Part shown: positions 25,393 to 33,590 of the stretch, in pieces
Numbering within the stretch: position 1 is the stretch's first letter
How the letters are laid out: every line of letters starts with the position of its first letter
From: JACVRX01 sp963819885
GTDB lineage: Bacteria; Actinomycetota; Actinomycetes; Jiangellales; Jiangellaceae
Assembly: GCA_963819885.1 (NCBI GenBank)
Contig: CAWFXV010000026.1
Location: 62,001-126,000, forward strand
Length of the DNA stretch: 64,000 bases
Reading direction: 5' to 3'
Translations under genes and position numbers: made by a program
Notes under the pieces: generated by a model
The model's database searches: none
What the model saw: the letters and a program-made list of their open reading frames with translations, nothing else
What the model was told of the DNA's origin: nothing

Positions 25393-26331
25393 ATGACGGG
25401 CCAGGATGGTTCCGTGCGGGCCTTCGAGCGAGTGTGGCGGCCTGGCCGTCCGGTGGACGTTGCCGGCACACTGGGGGTCCACTGGCGCGGCCACCGTGAC
25501 CCGGCACACCAGATCACGCCGGACGGCGCTGTGTGGCGCACCTGCCGGACCGCCGATGGCCCTGCCACGGTACGCGTGACCGTCCGGCCTGCCGACGGCG
25601 AGGTGACCGCGACGGCGTGGGGACCCGGAGCACCGAACACACTGGACGCCTTGCCGCAGTGGCTCGGGGCGGACGACGATCCGGCCGGCTTTCGCCCGGC
25701 ACATCCGCTGTTGGCACGGGCGGCCCGGCGTCATGCCGGGTTGCGGCTCAGTCGAACCGGCCTGGTGATGGAGGCGTTGGTGCCGGCCGTGCTCGAGCAG
25801 AAGGTCACCGGTCGGGAGGCCTGGCGGGGGTGGCGGGCACTGCTGCTTCGTTTCGGCGATCCCGCGCCCGGGCCGGCACCTGATGGCATGCGAGTGGTAC
25901 CCACGCCGCGTCGCTGGGCGAGCCTGCCGTCGTGGGAATGGCACCGCGCCGGCGTCGGCCCGAACCGATCGGGGACTGTGGTGCGAGCCGCTCGGCTCGC
26001 CACCCGGCTGGAGGATGTGAAGGACCTGCCCGGTGGCGAGGCGGAGCGTCGGCTGCGCACGCTGCCGGGAATCGGCGCCTGGACGGCAGCCGAGGTCAGG
26101 CAGCGAGCTCTCGGCGACCCGGACGCTGTCTCGGTCGGTGACTTCCACCTGCCTCGGCTGGTGGCCTACAACCTGGCCGGGGAAGAACGCGCCGACGACG
26201 ACCGGATGCTGGAGTTGCTCGAGCCCTACGCCGGACAGCGCTACCGCGCCTGCTTGTTGCTCGCCCGGGCGGGCGTCATGCCGCCCCGGCGCGCACCGAG
26301 GCTGCCGGTCCGCGACTTCCGCGCCATGTGA
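25393..26331 (+). CDS. AlkA-like DNA-3-methyladenine glycosylase 2 family protein
   Basis: 312 residues from ATG. The C-terminal half has the helix-hairpin-helix glycosylase motif LRTLPGIGAWTAAEV followed by VSVGDFHLP, whose Asp is the catalytic residue in this superfamily. LVMEALVPAVLEQKVT matches the helix before the motif. It should remove alkylated bases from DNA. It is divergent from the DUF3105 gene with 49 bases between the starts, so the promoters overlap. An extended frame from 25066 is only the antisense of DUF3105. Confidence 0.88.
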   Translation: MTGQDGSVRAFERVWRPGRPVDVAGTLGVHWRGHRDPAHQITPDGAVWRTCRTADGPATVRVTVRPADGEVTATAWGPGAPNTLDALPQWLGADDDPAGFRPAHPLLARAARRHAGLRLSRTGLVMEALVPAVLEQKVTGREAWRGWRALLLRFGDPAPGPAPDGMRVVPTPRRWASLPSWEWHRAGVGPNRSGTVVRAARLATRLEDVKDLPGGEAERRLRTLPGIGAWTAAEVRQRALGDPDAVSVGDFHLPRLVAYNLAGEERADDDRMLELLEPYAGQRYRACLLLARAGVMPPRRAPRLPVRDFRAM

Positions 26332-26430
26332 CGCGACGCGCGACTCGGCCCGGCGCCACGCGTGACACGGCCTCGACGCGGCGCGACCCGGCCCGACGCG
26401 GCCCGATGAGCCCACCGCCTGCCCGGGCCG

Positions 26431-26499
26431 AATTGGCACGCTGGGCCGCTCCACAAACCGGGCAAAACGACGGCGAAGGCAACGTCGCAGCGTGCCATT
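26431..26499. repeat. Intergenic repeat with terminal inverted repeats (copy 1)
   Basis: A 69-base element in the 255-base gap after the glycosylase gene. Its ends are perfect 10-base inverted copies of TGGCACGCTG (26434-26443 and 26488-26497). The left half, through TCCACAAACC, strongly matches the inverse of 38819-38910 next to manA. It looks like a small MITE- or REP-type element. The first part of this gap (26332-26430) is a CG-rich stretch of repeated GACGCGGC-like words with no gene. Confidence 0.7.
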
Positions 26500-26586
26500 G
26501 ACGACGGTGCAGCGGGCCAATGGATGGGGTGGCCAAGGAGGTCGTCGAGTCGAGCCGGGGCTGGATTCCAAGCCGCGACAGCCGGC

Positions 26587-27894
26587 TCAGCGGATGGCGA
26601 TGTAGTCGGCCGGGTCGCGGGGTGGGCGATCGCGGGGCGGCGTAGCGGCGTGCCCGACGGCGACTGTCCCCATCGGCTCCCAGTCGTCGGGTAGGTCGAG
26701 GGCCGTGCGGACGACGTCGCCGCAGAACAGCGTCGACGACACCCACGCCGAGGCGAGTCCTTCGACAGCCAGGGCGATGAGCAGGTTCTCGATACCGGCA
26801 CCCATCGCCAGGTGGAACATCGCGGTCTCGGCTGCTGCTCGCCGTTCGTCCGGGTACGGATGAGAGCCGTCGGCGACGAGGCATGGAACGACCAGGTAGG
26901 GAGCGCGGCGCAGCACGTCACCGCGGGCTATTCGGCGCGCGATCGCGGCTTCGTCGAACCCGTCGGCGCGCAGGTCGGCGACCCAGGCGTCGAGCATGGC
27001 GTCGAGCAGACGGATGCGAGTCGGCTCGTCCTCGAGCAGGATGAACCGCCACGGCGTGGTGTGATGCGGCGCCGGCGCAGTGACGGCGGCAGCGACGGCG
27101 TGCTCAACGACCGCTCGGTCGACGGGTTCGTCGGTGAACGCGCGGACGGTTCGCCGCGCGAACACCGCTTCGCGCATCGCCTCGCTGGTGCCGCGTCGAA
27201 ACCGATCCTCGTCGGCAGGTCGGACAAGGGCGGCGGCGCCAGGTCCGTCGTCGCGTGTGACCAGATGGGGGAGTCCGCGAACAACGGCGGCTGGGATCCT
27301 GGCCAGCTTGGTGCGGACCAGCTCGGTTGCGGCCGCGAGCTCGTCGGCGACCGCGACGACTGTGACCTCCAGCGTGTTGCCGTAGGCGTCGGTGCGTCCG
27401 CGCAGGTCGTCCCGGACGACAACGCCGGCCGCGCCGACTGCGAAATCGACGACGCCGTCGCGCCACGGCCGGCCCGCAGTGTCGGCGATGACGACTCCGA
27501 CGCGGACGCCGAGCTGATCGAGTAGGCGACGGCGAATCGCGCGGGCGGACCGATCGGGATCTGCTGGGAGCAGTGCGAGCTCGCCAGGGTGCACATTGGA
27601 TTCGTCGACACCGGCAGCCGCCAGGACGAAGCCGTGTCGGGTCTGGGCGACAACCGTCCGTCCCCGGGGCGTCATCCACTCCGCGACAACCCGTTCGGTC
27701 TCGGCGTCGATCGCGGTATCTCGGTCGACGCCGGAGCGCGTGCGACCCTCCGCTTTGCTCACGGCTTTGCTGCTGACGACGACGATGTCGCCATCGTTGA
27801 GCGCTACGTTCGCGTCGGCGATCAGGTCCGCCAGTTCGTCGCCTGCTCTGACGTCGGGAATCCCCTCGATCGCCAGCACCTGGTATCCGGTCAT
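26587..27894 (-). CDS. fbiB: FbiB: F420:gamma-glutamyl ligase with C-terminal nitroreductase-fold domain
   Basis: 435 residues. The N-terminal half is the CofE domain (VLAIEGIPDVRAGDELADLI, DIVVVSSKAVSKAEGR, VIADTAGRPWRDGVVDFAVG), which adds glutamates to F420-0 using GTP. The C-terminal half (from about residue 245: RRTVRAFTDEPVDRAVVE, HHTTPWRFILLED, GIENLLIALAVEGLASAWVS) is an FMN-binding nitroreductase fold that reduces dehydro-F420 in actinobacterial FbiB. The fused form is the actinobacterial type. Its start overlaps the fbiA stop by 4 bases (ATGA), so the two are coupled. Confidence 0.95.
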   Translation of the reverse strand: MTGYQVLAIEGIPDVRAGDELADLIADANVALNDGDIVVVSSKAVSKAEGRTRSGVDRDTAIDAETERVVAEWMTPRGRTVVAQTRHGFVLAAAGVDESNVHPGELALLPADPDRSARAIRRRLLDQLGVRVGVVIADTAGRPWRDGVVDFAVGAAGVVVRDDLRGRTDAYGNTLEVTVVAVADELAAATELVRTKLARIPAAVVRGLPHLVTRDDGPGAAALVRPADEDRFRRGTSEAMREAVFARRTVRAFTDEPVDRAVVEHAVAAAVTAPAPHHTTPWRFILLEDEPTRIRLLDAMLDAWVADLRADGFDEAAIARRIARGDVLRRAPYLVVPCLVADGSHPYPDERRAAAETAMFHLAMGAGIENLLIALAVEGLASAWVSSTLFCGDVVRTALDLPDDWEPMGTVAVGHAATPPRDRPPRDPADYIAIR

Positions 27895-28841
27895 CGCAGC
27901 GACTCTGCAAGCTCGAGAGCAGCGCGGGCCATCGCGGCCGCCGTTTCCACGTCACGCATGAGCAGTGGCACCGACCGGCACCTGACGCCGGTCGCCTCCA
28001 CGGATGCCACGGTGTCCGCGTCGGCCAGGTCGACCAGCCAGCCGTCCAGAATGTCGGTGAACAGTCCCGCGACCGCGGCGGCCGTCGTCTCGACGCCGAT
28101 GGCGCTCAAGCATGCGTCGGCCATGCCGCGGACCGGTGTGCCGCCGACGATCGGCGACAAGCCGACGATCGGGGCCCGGGCCGCAACGAGAGCCTCACGG
28201 ATCCCCGCCACAGCCAGGATCGGGCCGATGCTCACGACCGGGTTGGACGGCGGCAGGAGCAGGACATCGGCCGTCGCGATTGCGTCGAGAACTCCAGGGC
28301 CTGGCTTGGCGGAGTCGGCGCCCACCAAGACGATGCGTTCGGCCGGTACGGAGGCGTGCAGCCGCACCCACCACTCCTGGAAGTGGATCGCACGCTGCTC
28401 CGGGTCAGCAACGACGATGTGCGTCTCGACCCGGTCGTCGGTCATCGGCAACAGCCGAACCCCGGGCCGCCAGCGGTCGCAGAGGGCCTCGGTGACGGCC
28501 GATAGCGGGTACCCGGCATCGAGCATCTGGGTGCGCACGACATGTGTGGCCAAGTCCTTGTCGCCGAGGGTGAACCAGTTCGGTTCGGCGCCGTACGCGG
28601 CGAACTCGGCCATCGCCGCGTAGGTCTCGTCCGCGCGGCCCCAACCTTGGCTTTCGTCGATGCCTCCGCCCAGGGTGTACATGACCGTGTCGAGGTCCGG
28701 GCTCACGTGCAGGCCGTGCAGGGTGATGTCGTCGGCAGTGTTGCCGATGACGGTGATCTCGGCGTCCGGCGCGGCACGCAGTAGTCCGCGCAAGAATCGT
28801 GCGCCGCCGATCCCGCCGGCCAGTGCGGTGAATCGCGGCAC
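27891..28841 (-). CDS. fbiA: FbiA: 2-phospho-L-lactate/phosphoenolpyruvate transferase (CofD family)
   Basis: 316 residues from GTG. The N-terminal motif ALAGGIGGARFLRGL and VIGNTADDITLHGLHVSPDL are characteristic of CofD, as are GDKDLATHVVRTQML and LLPPSNPVVSIGPILAV. The enzyme transfers the phospho-lactyl or enolpyruvyl unit from the GDP/GTP-activated donor to the deazaflavin Fo, giving F420-0 or dehydro-F420-0. It is first in a two-gene operon with fbiB. Confidence 0.95.
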   Translation of the reverse strand: MPRFTALAGGIGGARFLRGLLRAAPDAEITVIGNTADDITLHGLHVSPDLDTVMYTLGGGIDESQGWGRADETYAAMAEFAAYGAEPNWFTLGDKDLATHVVRTQMLDAGYPLSAVTEALCDRWRPGVRLLPMTDDRVETHIVVADPEQRAIHFQEWWVRLHASVPAERIVLVGADSAKPGPGVLDAIATADVLLLPPSNPVVSIGPILAVAGIREALVAARAPIVGLSPIVGGTPVRGMADACLSAIGVETTAAAVAGLFTDILDGWLVDLADADTVASVEATGVRCRSVPLLMRDVETAAAMARAALELAESLR

Positions 28842-28872
28842 GGTTCGGGACGCTACACCGCCTCCCTCCCGC

Positions 28873-28923
28873 TGATCATGTCGACTTCGCGTGCGTCGAC
28901 GCTGGCAAAGTCGTCATGATCAT
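28873..28923. other. Inverted repeat in fbiA-AbiEi intergenic region
   Basis: Fifteen-base arms TGATCATGTCGACTT and AAGTCGTCATGATCA (one mismatch) enclose a ~21-base loop. The TGATCAT core recurs in hairpins near 60.1 and 61.4 kb. It lies just upstream of fbiA on the other strand, so it could be regulatory or a small repeat element. Confidence 0.55.
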
Positions 28924-29014
28924 GGGAAGTAGCCGATGCACGGGTGTGACGGATGTCCACAGGCGCGTATCGCACTGGTGCGCCACAGCGCGGGCTTTCG
29001 CCAGCATTCCATGC

Positions 29015-29593
29015 ATGACGGCTGGCTACGGACCGGTTCCCGCGCCGCTTCGCGAGCTGGCTGAGTTCCAGCACGGAGCAGTCGCAGTTCGGCAGCTGGT
29101 TGCGTTCGGGTTCTCTCGTCGGCTCGCCGAAGATCGGGTCCGGGCGCACCGCTGGCAGCGTGTGCACCGGGGCGTCTATGTCGTCTTCACTGGCCCGATG
29201 CCTCGGTCTACTCAGGTTTGGGCAGCGGTGCTACGCGCTGGGCCCGGCGCGGCCGCCAGCCACGTGACGGCGGCGGAGCTCGACGGGTTGTGCGGGTGCA
29301 AGGACGAACGAGTGCACGTGACTGCGCCCGTGTCCAGACGGGTGCGTGGTCGCCTGGACGGCATGGTCGTCCACTACGCGCATCGGTTGGCAGAGTCGCG
29401 ACATCCTTCGAAGAACCCGCCCCGCACTCGAATCGTCCACACCGTGCTCGACCTGGTCGACATCAGCGAACATCCACGGGAGGCCGAAGGCTGGATCACC
29501 GCGGCGTGCGAGAAGCGGCTCACGACACCTGGCCGGCTGGCGTCGTCGTTGGCGCTCCGAAAGAAGATCAGGTGGAACCGATTTTGGGCTCAT
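29015..29593 (+). pseudogene. AbiEi-type antitoxin/DUF559-like gene, 3'-truncated
   Basis: From ATG the frame reads ELAEFQHGAVAVRQLVAFGF, RVHRGVYVVF, ASHVTAAELDGLCG, RTRIVHTVLDLVDIS and AACEKRLTTPGRLASSLA. This is the common actinobacterial layout of an AbiEi-like winged-helix N-terminus before a DUF559 nuclease-like domain. Family members are usually near 300 residues; here recognisable sequence ends after ~190 and the DUF559 part is missing. No stop occurs before whiB, so the frame runs on through the whiB promoter into whiB itself. I treat it as a relic rather than a fusion protein. Confidence 0.65.
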
Positions 29594-29606
29594 AGCACGA
29601 TTGGGC

Positions 29607-29635
29607 TTGACGTACACGTATTGCAGGCATGTAAT
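29607..29635 (+). promoter_or_regulatory. Likely sigma70-type promoter of whiB
   Basis: TTGACG and TGTAAT are separated by 17 bases, close to the housekeeping consensus, and sit ~72 bases upstream of the whiB ATG. The short AT-richer patch stands out in GC-rich DNA. A purine-rich GAGGGAGGCGAG precedes the start codon. Confidence 0.7.
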
Positions 29636-29707
29636 TTCATCCGTGTCGTGCGGTGTGTCGTCGACTTGGCGGGACACCCGGGGGACGAGGGTCGAGGGAG
29701 GCGAGCC

Positions 29708-29965
29708 ATGGGCGAGTGGGACAGCCTGCTCACCGGCGACGCCGAGGAAATGAGCTGGCAGGAGCGCGCCCTGTGTGCGCAAACCGATCCGGAGGCGTTT
29801 TTCCCGGAGAAGGGTGGCTCCACACGGGAGGCCAAGAAAGTCTGCCTGGGCTGCGAAGTGCGCGCGGAATGCCTCGAGTATGCGCTGATGCACGACGAGC
29901 GGTTCGGAATCTGGGGCGGACTTTCCGAACGTGAGCGGCGCAAGCTGAAAAAGCGCGCCGGCTGA
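29708..29965 (+). CDS. whiB: WhiB-family iron-sulfur transcription factor (WhiB2/WhmD-like)
   Basis: 85 residues from the ATG after a GAGGGAGG ribosome site. Four cysteines at 23, 46, 49 and 55 (C..CxxCxxxxxC) ligate a [4Fe-4S] cluster. FGIWGGLSERERRKLKK (66-82) is the G(I/V)WGG turn and basic DNA-contact region. WhiB2/WhmD/WhiB members act with the primary sigma factor and control septation and sporulation. Position beside fbiA/fbiB and upstream of manB is the conserved place of whiB2 in mycobacteria and whiB in Streptomyces. A frame open from 28916 merges this gene with an upstream relic; the promoter and ribosome site argue for the short form. Confidence 0.93.
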   Translation: MGEWDSLLTGDAEEMSWQERALCAQTDPEAFFPEKGGSTREAKKVCLGCEVRAECLEYALMHDERFGIWGGLSERERRKLKKRAG

Positions 29966-30122
29966 CCTACCTGTCCGCCCTGCAGTCGGGGGCGCCCCGA
30001 CGGCCGGGCGACACCGAGTTGGCTGCTCGTCGCGTGGGTGTGTGCACCGCGTAAGGTAGGGCCTCGCCCGGCGCGCGGGGCTTCTGCCCGCCGGCACCCG
30101 AGCCCTGGACCACCGACGAGGC

Positions 30123-33100
30123 ATGCCGACCGACCCGATCTCCCCGCCAGATCTGCGTGACGGTACGCCGAGCGTCTACGCCGACCCCGGGCCCGGGGCG
30201 GATTCCGCGCTCGACGCGTTCGTCGAGCCCATGCAATCCGAACCGGTCGAGCCGACCGCGCTGCTGGCCCATGACGTCACTGCTGTCCTCGTTGCACACG
30301 ACGGCGAGCGATGGCTGCCACGAACCCTTGCAGCGCTAGACGCCGCTGAGCGTCCGCCGGACCGCTTGGTCGCGGTCGACACCGGCAGTCGGGACGCAAC
30401 CGCGAGCCTGCTCGAAGGGGCCCTCGGCACCAGCTCGGTGGTTTCGCTGGCCGCGGCGACAGGGTTCGGGGCCGCGATTCAGGCTGGTCTCGAGGCGGCG
30501 GGTGCCCGCGCACCGGCGCAGACGAGCTGGCACGAGCAGGTCGAATGGGTCTGGCTGCTCCATGACGACTGCGCGCCTGCGCCGGACGCCTTGCGCCGCC
30601 TCCTCGAATACGCCGTCCGCCGGCCAGATGTCGCAGTCATCGGGCCCAAGGTCCGCAGCTGGCGGGATCAACGGCAGCTGCTCGAGGTCGGACTGTCGAT
30701 GACCGGCGGCGGCCGTCGGCAGACCGGTTTGGAGAAGCGCGAGTACGACCAAGGCCAGCACGATGCGACCAGGGACGTCCTGGCCGTCGGCAGTGCGGGG
30801 ATGCTGGTCCGTCGCGACGTCTGGGATGAGCTCGGCGGTTTCGATCCGAAGTTGCCGATCTTCCGGGACGACATCGATTTCGGCTGGCGGGCCAATCTCG
30901 CTGGATATCCCGTCGTCGTCCACCCCGACGCCATCGTCCAGCACGCGGAGGCTGCCGCACACGGCCGGCGCCGGCTCGGCGCAACCCGAGACCGGGCTCA
31001 CCTGGTCGACCGGCGCAACGCACTCTATGTGCTGCTCGCCAATGCCCCGGCGAGCCACGTGCCGTTCGTCTACCTGCGCATCCTGCTCGGCGGGCTGGCG
31101 CGGGCCCTCGGTTTCCTCTTCGGCAAGCAGCCGGCGCTCGCCGGCGAGGAGCTGGTCGCGGTGCTCGGGGTGCTGGCTCGGCCGGATCGGGTGTTCATGG
31201 CCCGACGACGGCGAGCCCGCACCCGCACGGTCGGCCAGTCCGAGCTGCGCCATTTCTTCCCATCCGTGGGCCAGCAACTGCGCAACGCCGGAGAGACGGT
31301 GCTGGGGTTGGTGACCGGCACCGGCGGCGGCTACGACCTGCCCGACCGCCGGCGAGCCGCCTCCGGTTCGGCGGACGACGACGAGGAGCCCGTCGACGGC
31401 GACTCCGTACTTCTGCGGGCCGTGCTGCGCCCCTCGGTATTCCTCCTCGCCGGGCTGGTCGTGCTGGCCCTGCTCGCCGCGCGAGATCTCATCGGATCCG
31501 GCCGGCTGACCGGCGGCGCCCTGCTCCCGGCCCCGGACAATGCGCCGGACCTGTGGTCCACCTACACGGAGTCCTGGCACGGCGTCGGACTGGGGAGTCC
31601 GACCGCGGCACCGCCCTATCTCGCGGTGATCGCTGCGCTCGGCACGCTGCTGCGCAGCCCTTCCTTCGCCGTGGACCTGTTGTTGATCGGTTCGGTTCCG
31701 CTGGCGGGCTTCACCGCGTACCTGGTCGTACGTCGCCTGGTGGAATCACGCTGGATCCGGGTCTGGGCCGCCGGGACGTACGCGCTGCTGCCGGCCACGA
31801 CGGGTGCGATTGCCGCAGGCCGGCTCGGTACGGCCGCGGCCGTCGTACTGACGCCGCTGGTGGCCCTGGCTGCCGCACGGACCTTGGGTCCCCCGGGGCG
31901 ACCCGGCCCATTCCGAGCGGCGTGGAGCGCCGGGCTGCTGCTTGCGGTGACAGCGGCGTTCGTACCGCTGGCCTGGGTGTCGGCGCTCGCGCTCGCCGCT
32001 GTGGGCATCGCGACCGTCTACCGTGACCGAGGTTCAGTACTGCGCATGCTGGCGGCGTTGTCGGTTGCGCCGGTCGTGCTCATGCCGTGGACGGGCCAGG
32101 TCATCCGCGACCCCGTCCTGCTCGTGACCGAGGCCGGAACGCCGGGACCGGATCTGTCCGACTCGGCTTTGGCGCCGTGGGCAGTCCTGCTTCAGCACCC
32201 GGGCGGTCCTGGTGCCGCCCCCGTCCTGCTCGGGGTCGGCGTCGTGCTCGCTGGCTGGGGCGCCCTGCTTCGGTCGGATCGACGGGTGCCCGTGCTGGCC
32301 GGATGGGCAGTCGCCGGGGTGGCTCTCGTGCTGGGCGTGATCGTGTCCCGGTTGCCGGTCACCGGGCCGACGTTGGAGACGCCGGTCGCCGGTTGGCCCG
32401 GGTACCCGACGGCGCTGGTGGGCGGTGGCCTACTGGTCGCCGGCGCCATCGGCGCCGAACGACTCCGCGAGCGCCTGTCGGACGCGAGTTTCGGCTGGCG
32501 ACAGCCGCTCGCGGTCGTCGTCGTCGCGATTGCCGTCGGCTGCTCGGTGGTCGCGGCCGGATGGTGGCTGGTGCGAGGAGCGGACGACCCGCTGGAGCGG
32601 CGTGACCCCGCCGTGCTCCCGGCGTATGTCGTCGACGAAGCGGCCCGGCCCGAGCGGGTCCGAACCCTCGTGTTGAGTCGCGCTGACGACGGCCGCATCA
32701 CATACGCGCTGCTGCGTCGCTCCGGGCCCCGGCTCGGAGACGCCGAGACCGGACCTCCGCCGGAGGACTATGCCGCTCTCGACCAGGTCGTGGGCGACCT
32801 GGTGTCGGACCGCGGCGGTGCCGATGCCTCTGCCCTCGCGCCGTTTGCGGCTCGATACGTTTACTTGCCGGCCCCCGCCGACCCTGGCCTGGTCGATGTC
32901 CTCGACACGGTTCCGGGCCTGTCCCGCGCCAGTGCGCCCGAGGACGCCGTCATGTGGCAGGTGGCCGGCGACATCGGCCGGGTCCGTGTCCTCGGGGGGT
33001 CCGACGGTCCGGTAGTGGTGCCAAGTGACGAGGTGGTTGCGGCCGGTGTCATCCCGGCGGATTCCGTCGACCGTCAGCTCGTGCTCGCCGAGCGGGCGGA

Positions 33101-33590
33101 TACCGGCTGGCGGGCCACCCTGTCCGGCGAAGCACTGGAAGCCGCGGCCGTCGACGACTGGTCGCAAGCGTTTGCCGTGCCGACGGGTAGTGGCGAGGTC
33201 GAGATCAGCCATCGAGGCCCGCAACGGTCGGCCTGGCTGACAGCTCAGCTGGTCGCCGTCCTGGTGGCCCTCGTCCTCGCGTTGCCCGGAATCCGCCGGG
33301 AACGCGGCGCCGTCGACGATGCAGCTGACGTCGATCACGACGATTCCGAGTCGCTCGACCGGCCGCCGGCGCCCGAACTCGTGCCGGCAACAGCCACCGA
33401 CGAGCTGGTCACTGTGAACGCGGTGGCAGCTCCGACCCGATCCAGGCGCCGACGCACGCTCACATCCGACGATCAGACCTACGTGGGTCGGCGCGCCGCG
33501 GGACGTGGTGGGACGGGCCGCGTTGGTGAGGGTCAAGGCGGAGGTCGACGGGCCAAGGCTCGGCGGCAGCGAAACGGGGACGCCACGTGA
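30123..33590 (+). CDS. Large GT2 glycosyltransferase with multi-pass membrane domain
   Basis: 1155 residues. Residues ~50-300 are a GT2 GT-A domain: VTAVLVAHDGERWLPRTL, VDTGSRDATASLL, WVWLLHDDCAPAPDALRRLL (the DxD-like DDC), GSAGMLVRRDVWDELGGFDP and RDDIDFGWRANLAGY. After ~residue 440 come ten or more hydrophobic helices, then a soluble region and a basic C-terminal tail (RRRRTLTS, RRAKARRQR). The layout fits polymer glycosyltransferases that build wall or capsule glycans. Homologues sit next to whiB in Streptomyces. The stop overlaps the next GTG, so it is coupled to the DUF5719 gene. Confidence 0.88.
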   Translation: MPTDPISPPDLRDGTPSVYADPGPGADSALDAFVEPMQSEPVEPTALLAHDVTAVLVAHDGERWLPRTLAALDAAERPPDRLVAVDTGSRDATASLLEGALGTSSVVSLAAATGFGAAIQAGLEAAGARAPAQTSWHEQVEWVWLLHDDCAPAPDALRRLLEYAVRRPDVAVIGPKVRSWRDQRQLLEVGLSMTGGGRRQTGLEKREYDQGQHDATRDVLAVGSAGMLVRRDVWDELGGFDPKLPIFRDDIDFGWRANLAGYPVVVHPDAIVQHAEAAAHGRRRLGATRDRAHLVDRRNALYVLLANAPASHVPFVYLRILLGGLARALGFLFGKQPALAGEELVAVLGVLARPDRVFMARRRRARTRTVGQSELRHFFPSVGQQLRNAGETVLGLVTGTGGGYDLPDRRRAASGSADDDEEPVDGDSVLLRAVLRPSVFLLAGLVVLALLAARDLIGSGRLTGGALLPAPDNAPDLWSTYTESWHGVGLGSPTAAPPYLAVIAALGTLLRSPSFAVDLLLIGSVPLAGFTAYLVVRRLVESRWIRVWAAGTYALLPATTGAIAAGRLGTAAAVVLTPLVALAAARTLGPPGRPGPFRAAWSAGLLLAVTAAFVPLAWVSALALAAVGIATVYRDRGSVLRMLAALSVAPVVLMPWTGQVIRDPVLLVTEAGTPGPDLSDSALAPWAVLLQHPGGPGAAPVLLGVGVVLAGWGALLRSDRRVPVLAGWAVAGVALVLGVIVSRLPVTGPTLETPVAGWPGYPTALVGGGLLVAGAIGAERLRERLSDASFGWRQPLAVVVVAIAVGCSVVAAGWWLVRGADDPLERRDPAVLPAYVVDEAARPERVRTLVLSRADDGRITYALLRRSGPRLGDAETGPPPEDYAALDQVVGDLVSDRGGADASALAPFAARYVYLPAPADPGLVDVLDTVPGLSRASAPEDAVMWQVAGDIGRVRVLGGSDGPVVVPSDEVVAAGVIPADSVDRQLVLAERADTGWRATLSGEALEAAAVDDWSQAFAVPTGSGEVEISHRGPQRSAWLTAQLVAVLVALVLALPGIRRERGAVDDAADVDHDDSESLDRPPAPELVPATATDELVTVNAVAAPTRSRRRRTLTSDDQTYVGRRAAGRGGTGRVGEGQGGGRRAKARRQRNGDAT

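Noticed and set aside
28916..29965. A single 349-residue fusion of an antitoxin-like domain and WhiB
   Set aside because: A promoter-like sequence and a strong ribosome site precede the WhiB ATG, and the AbiEi-like part is truncated; read-through is by chance.
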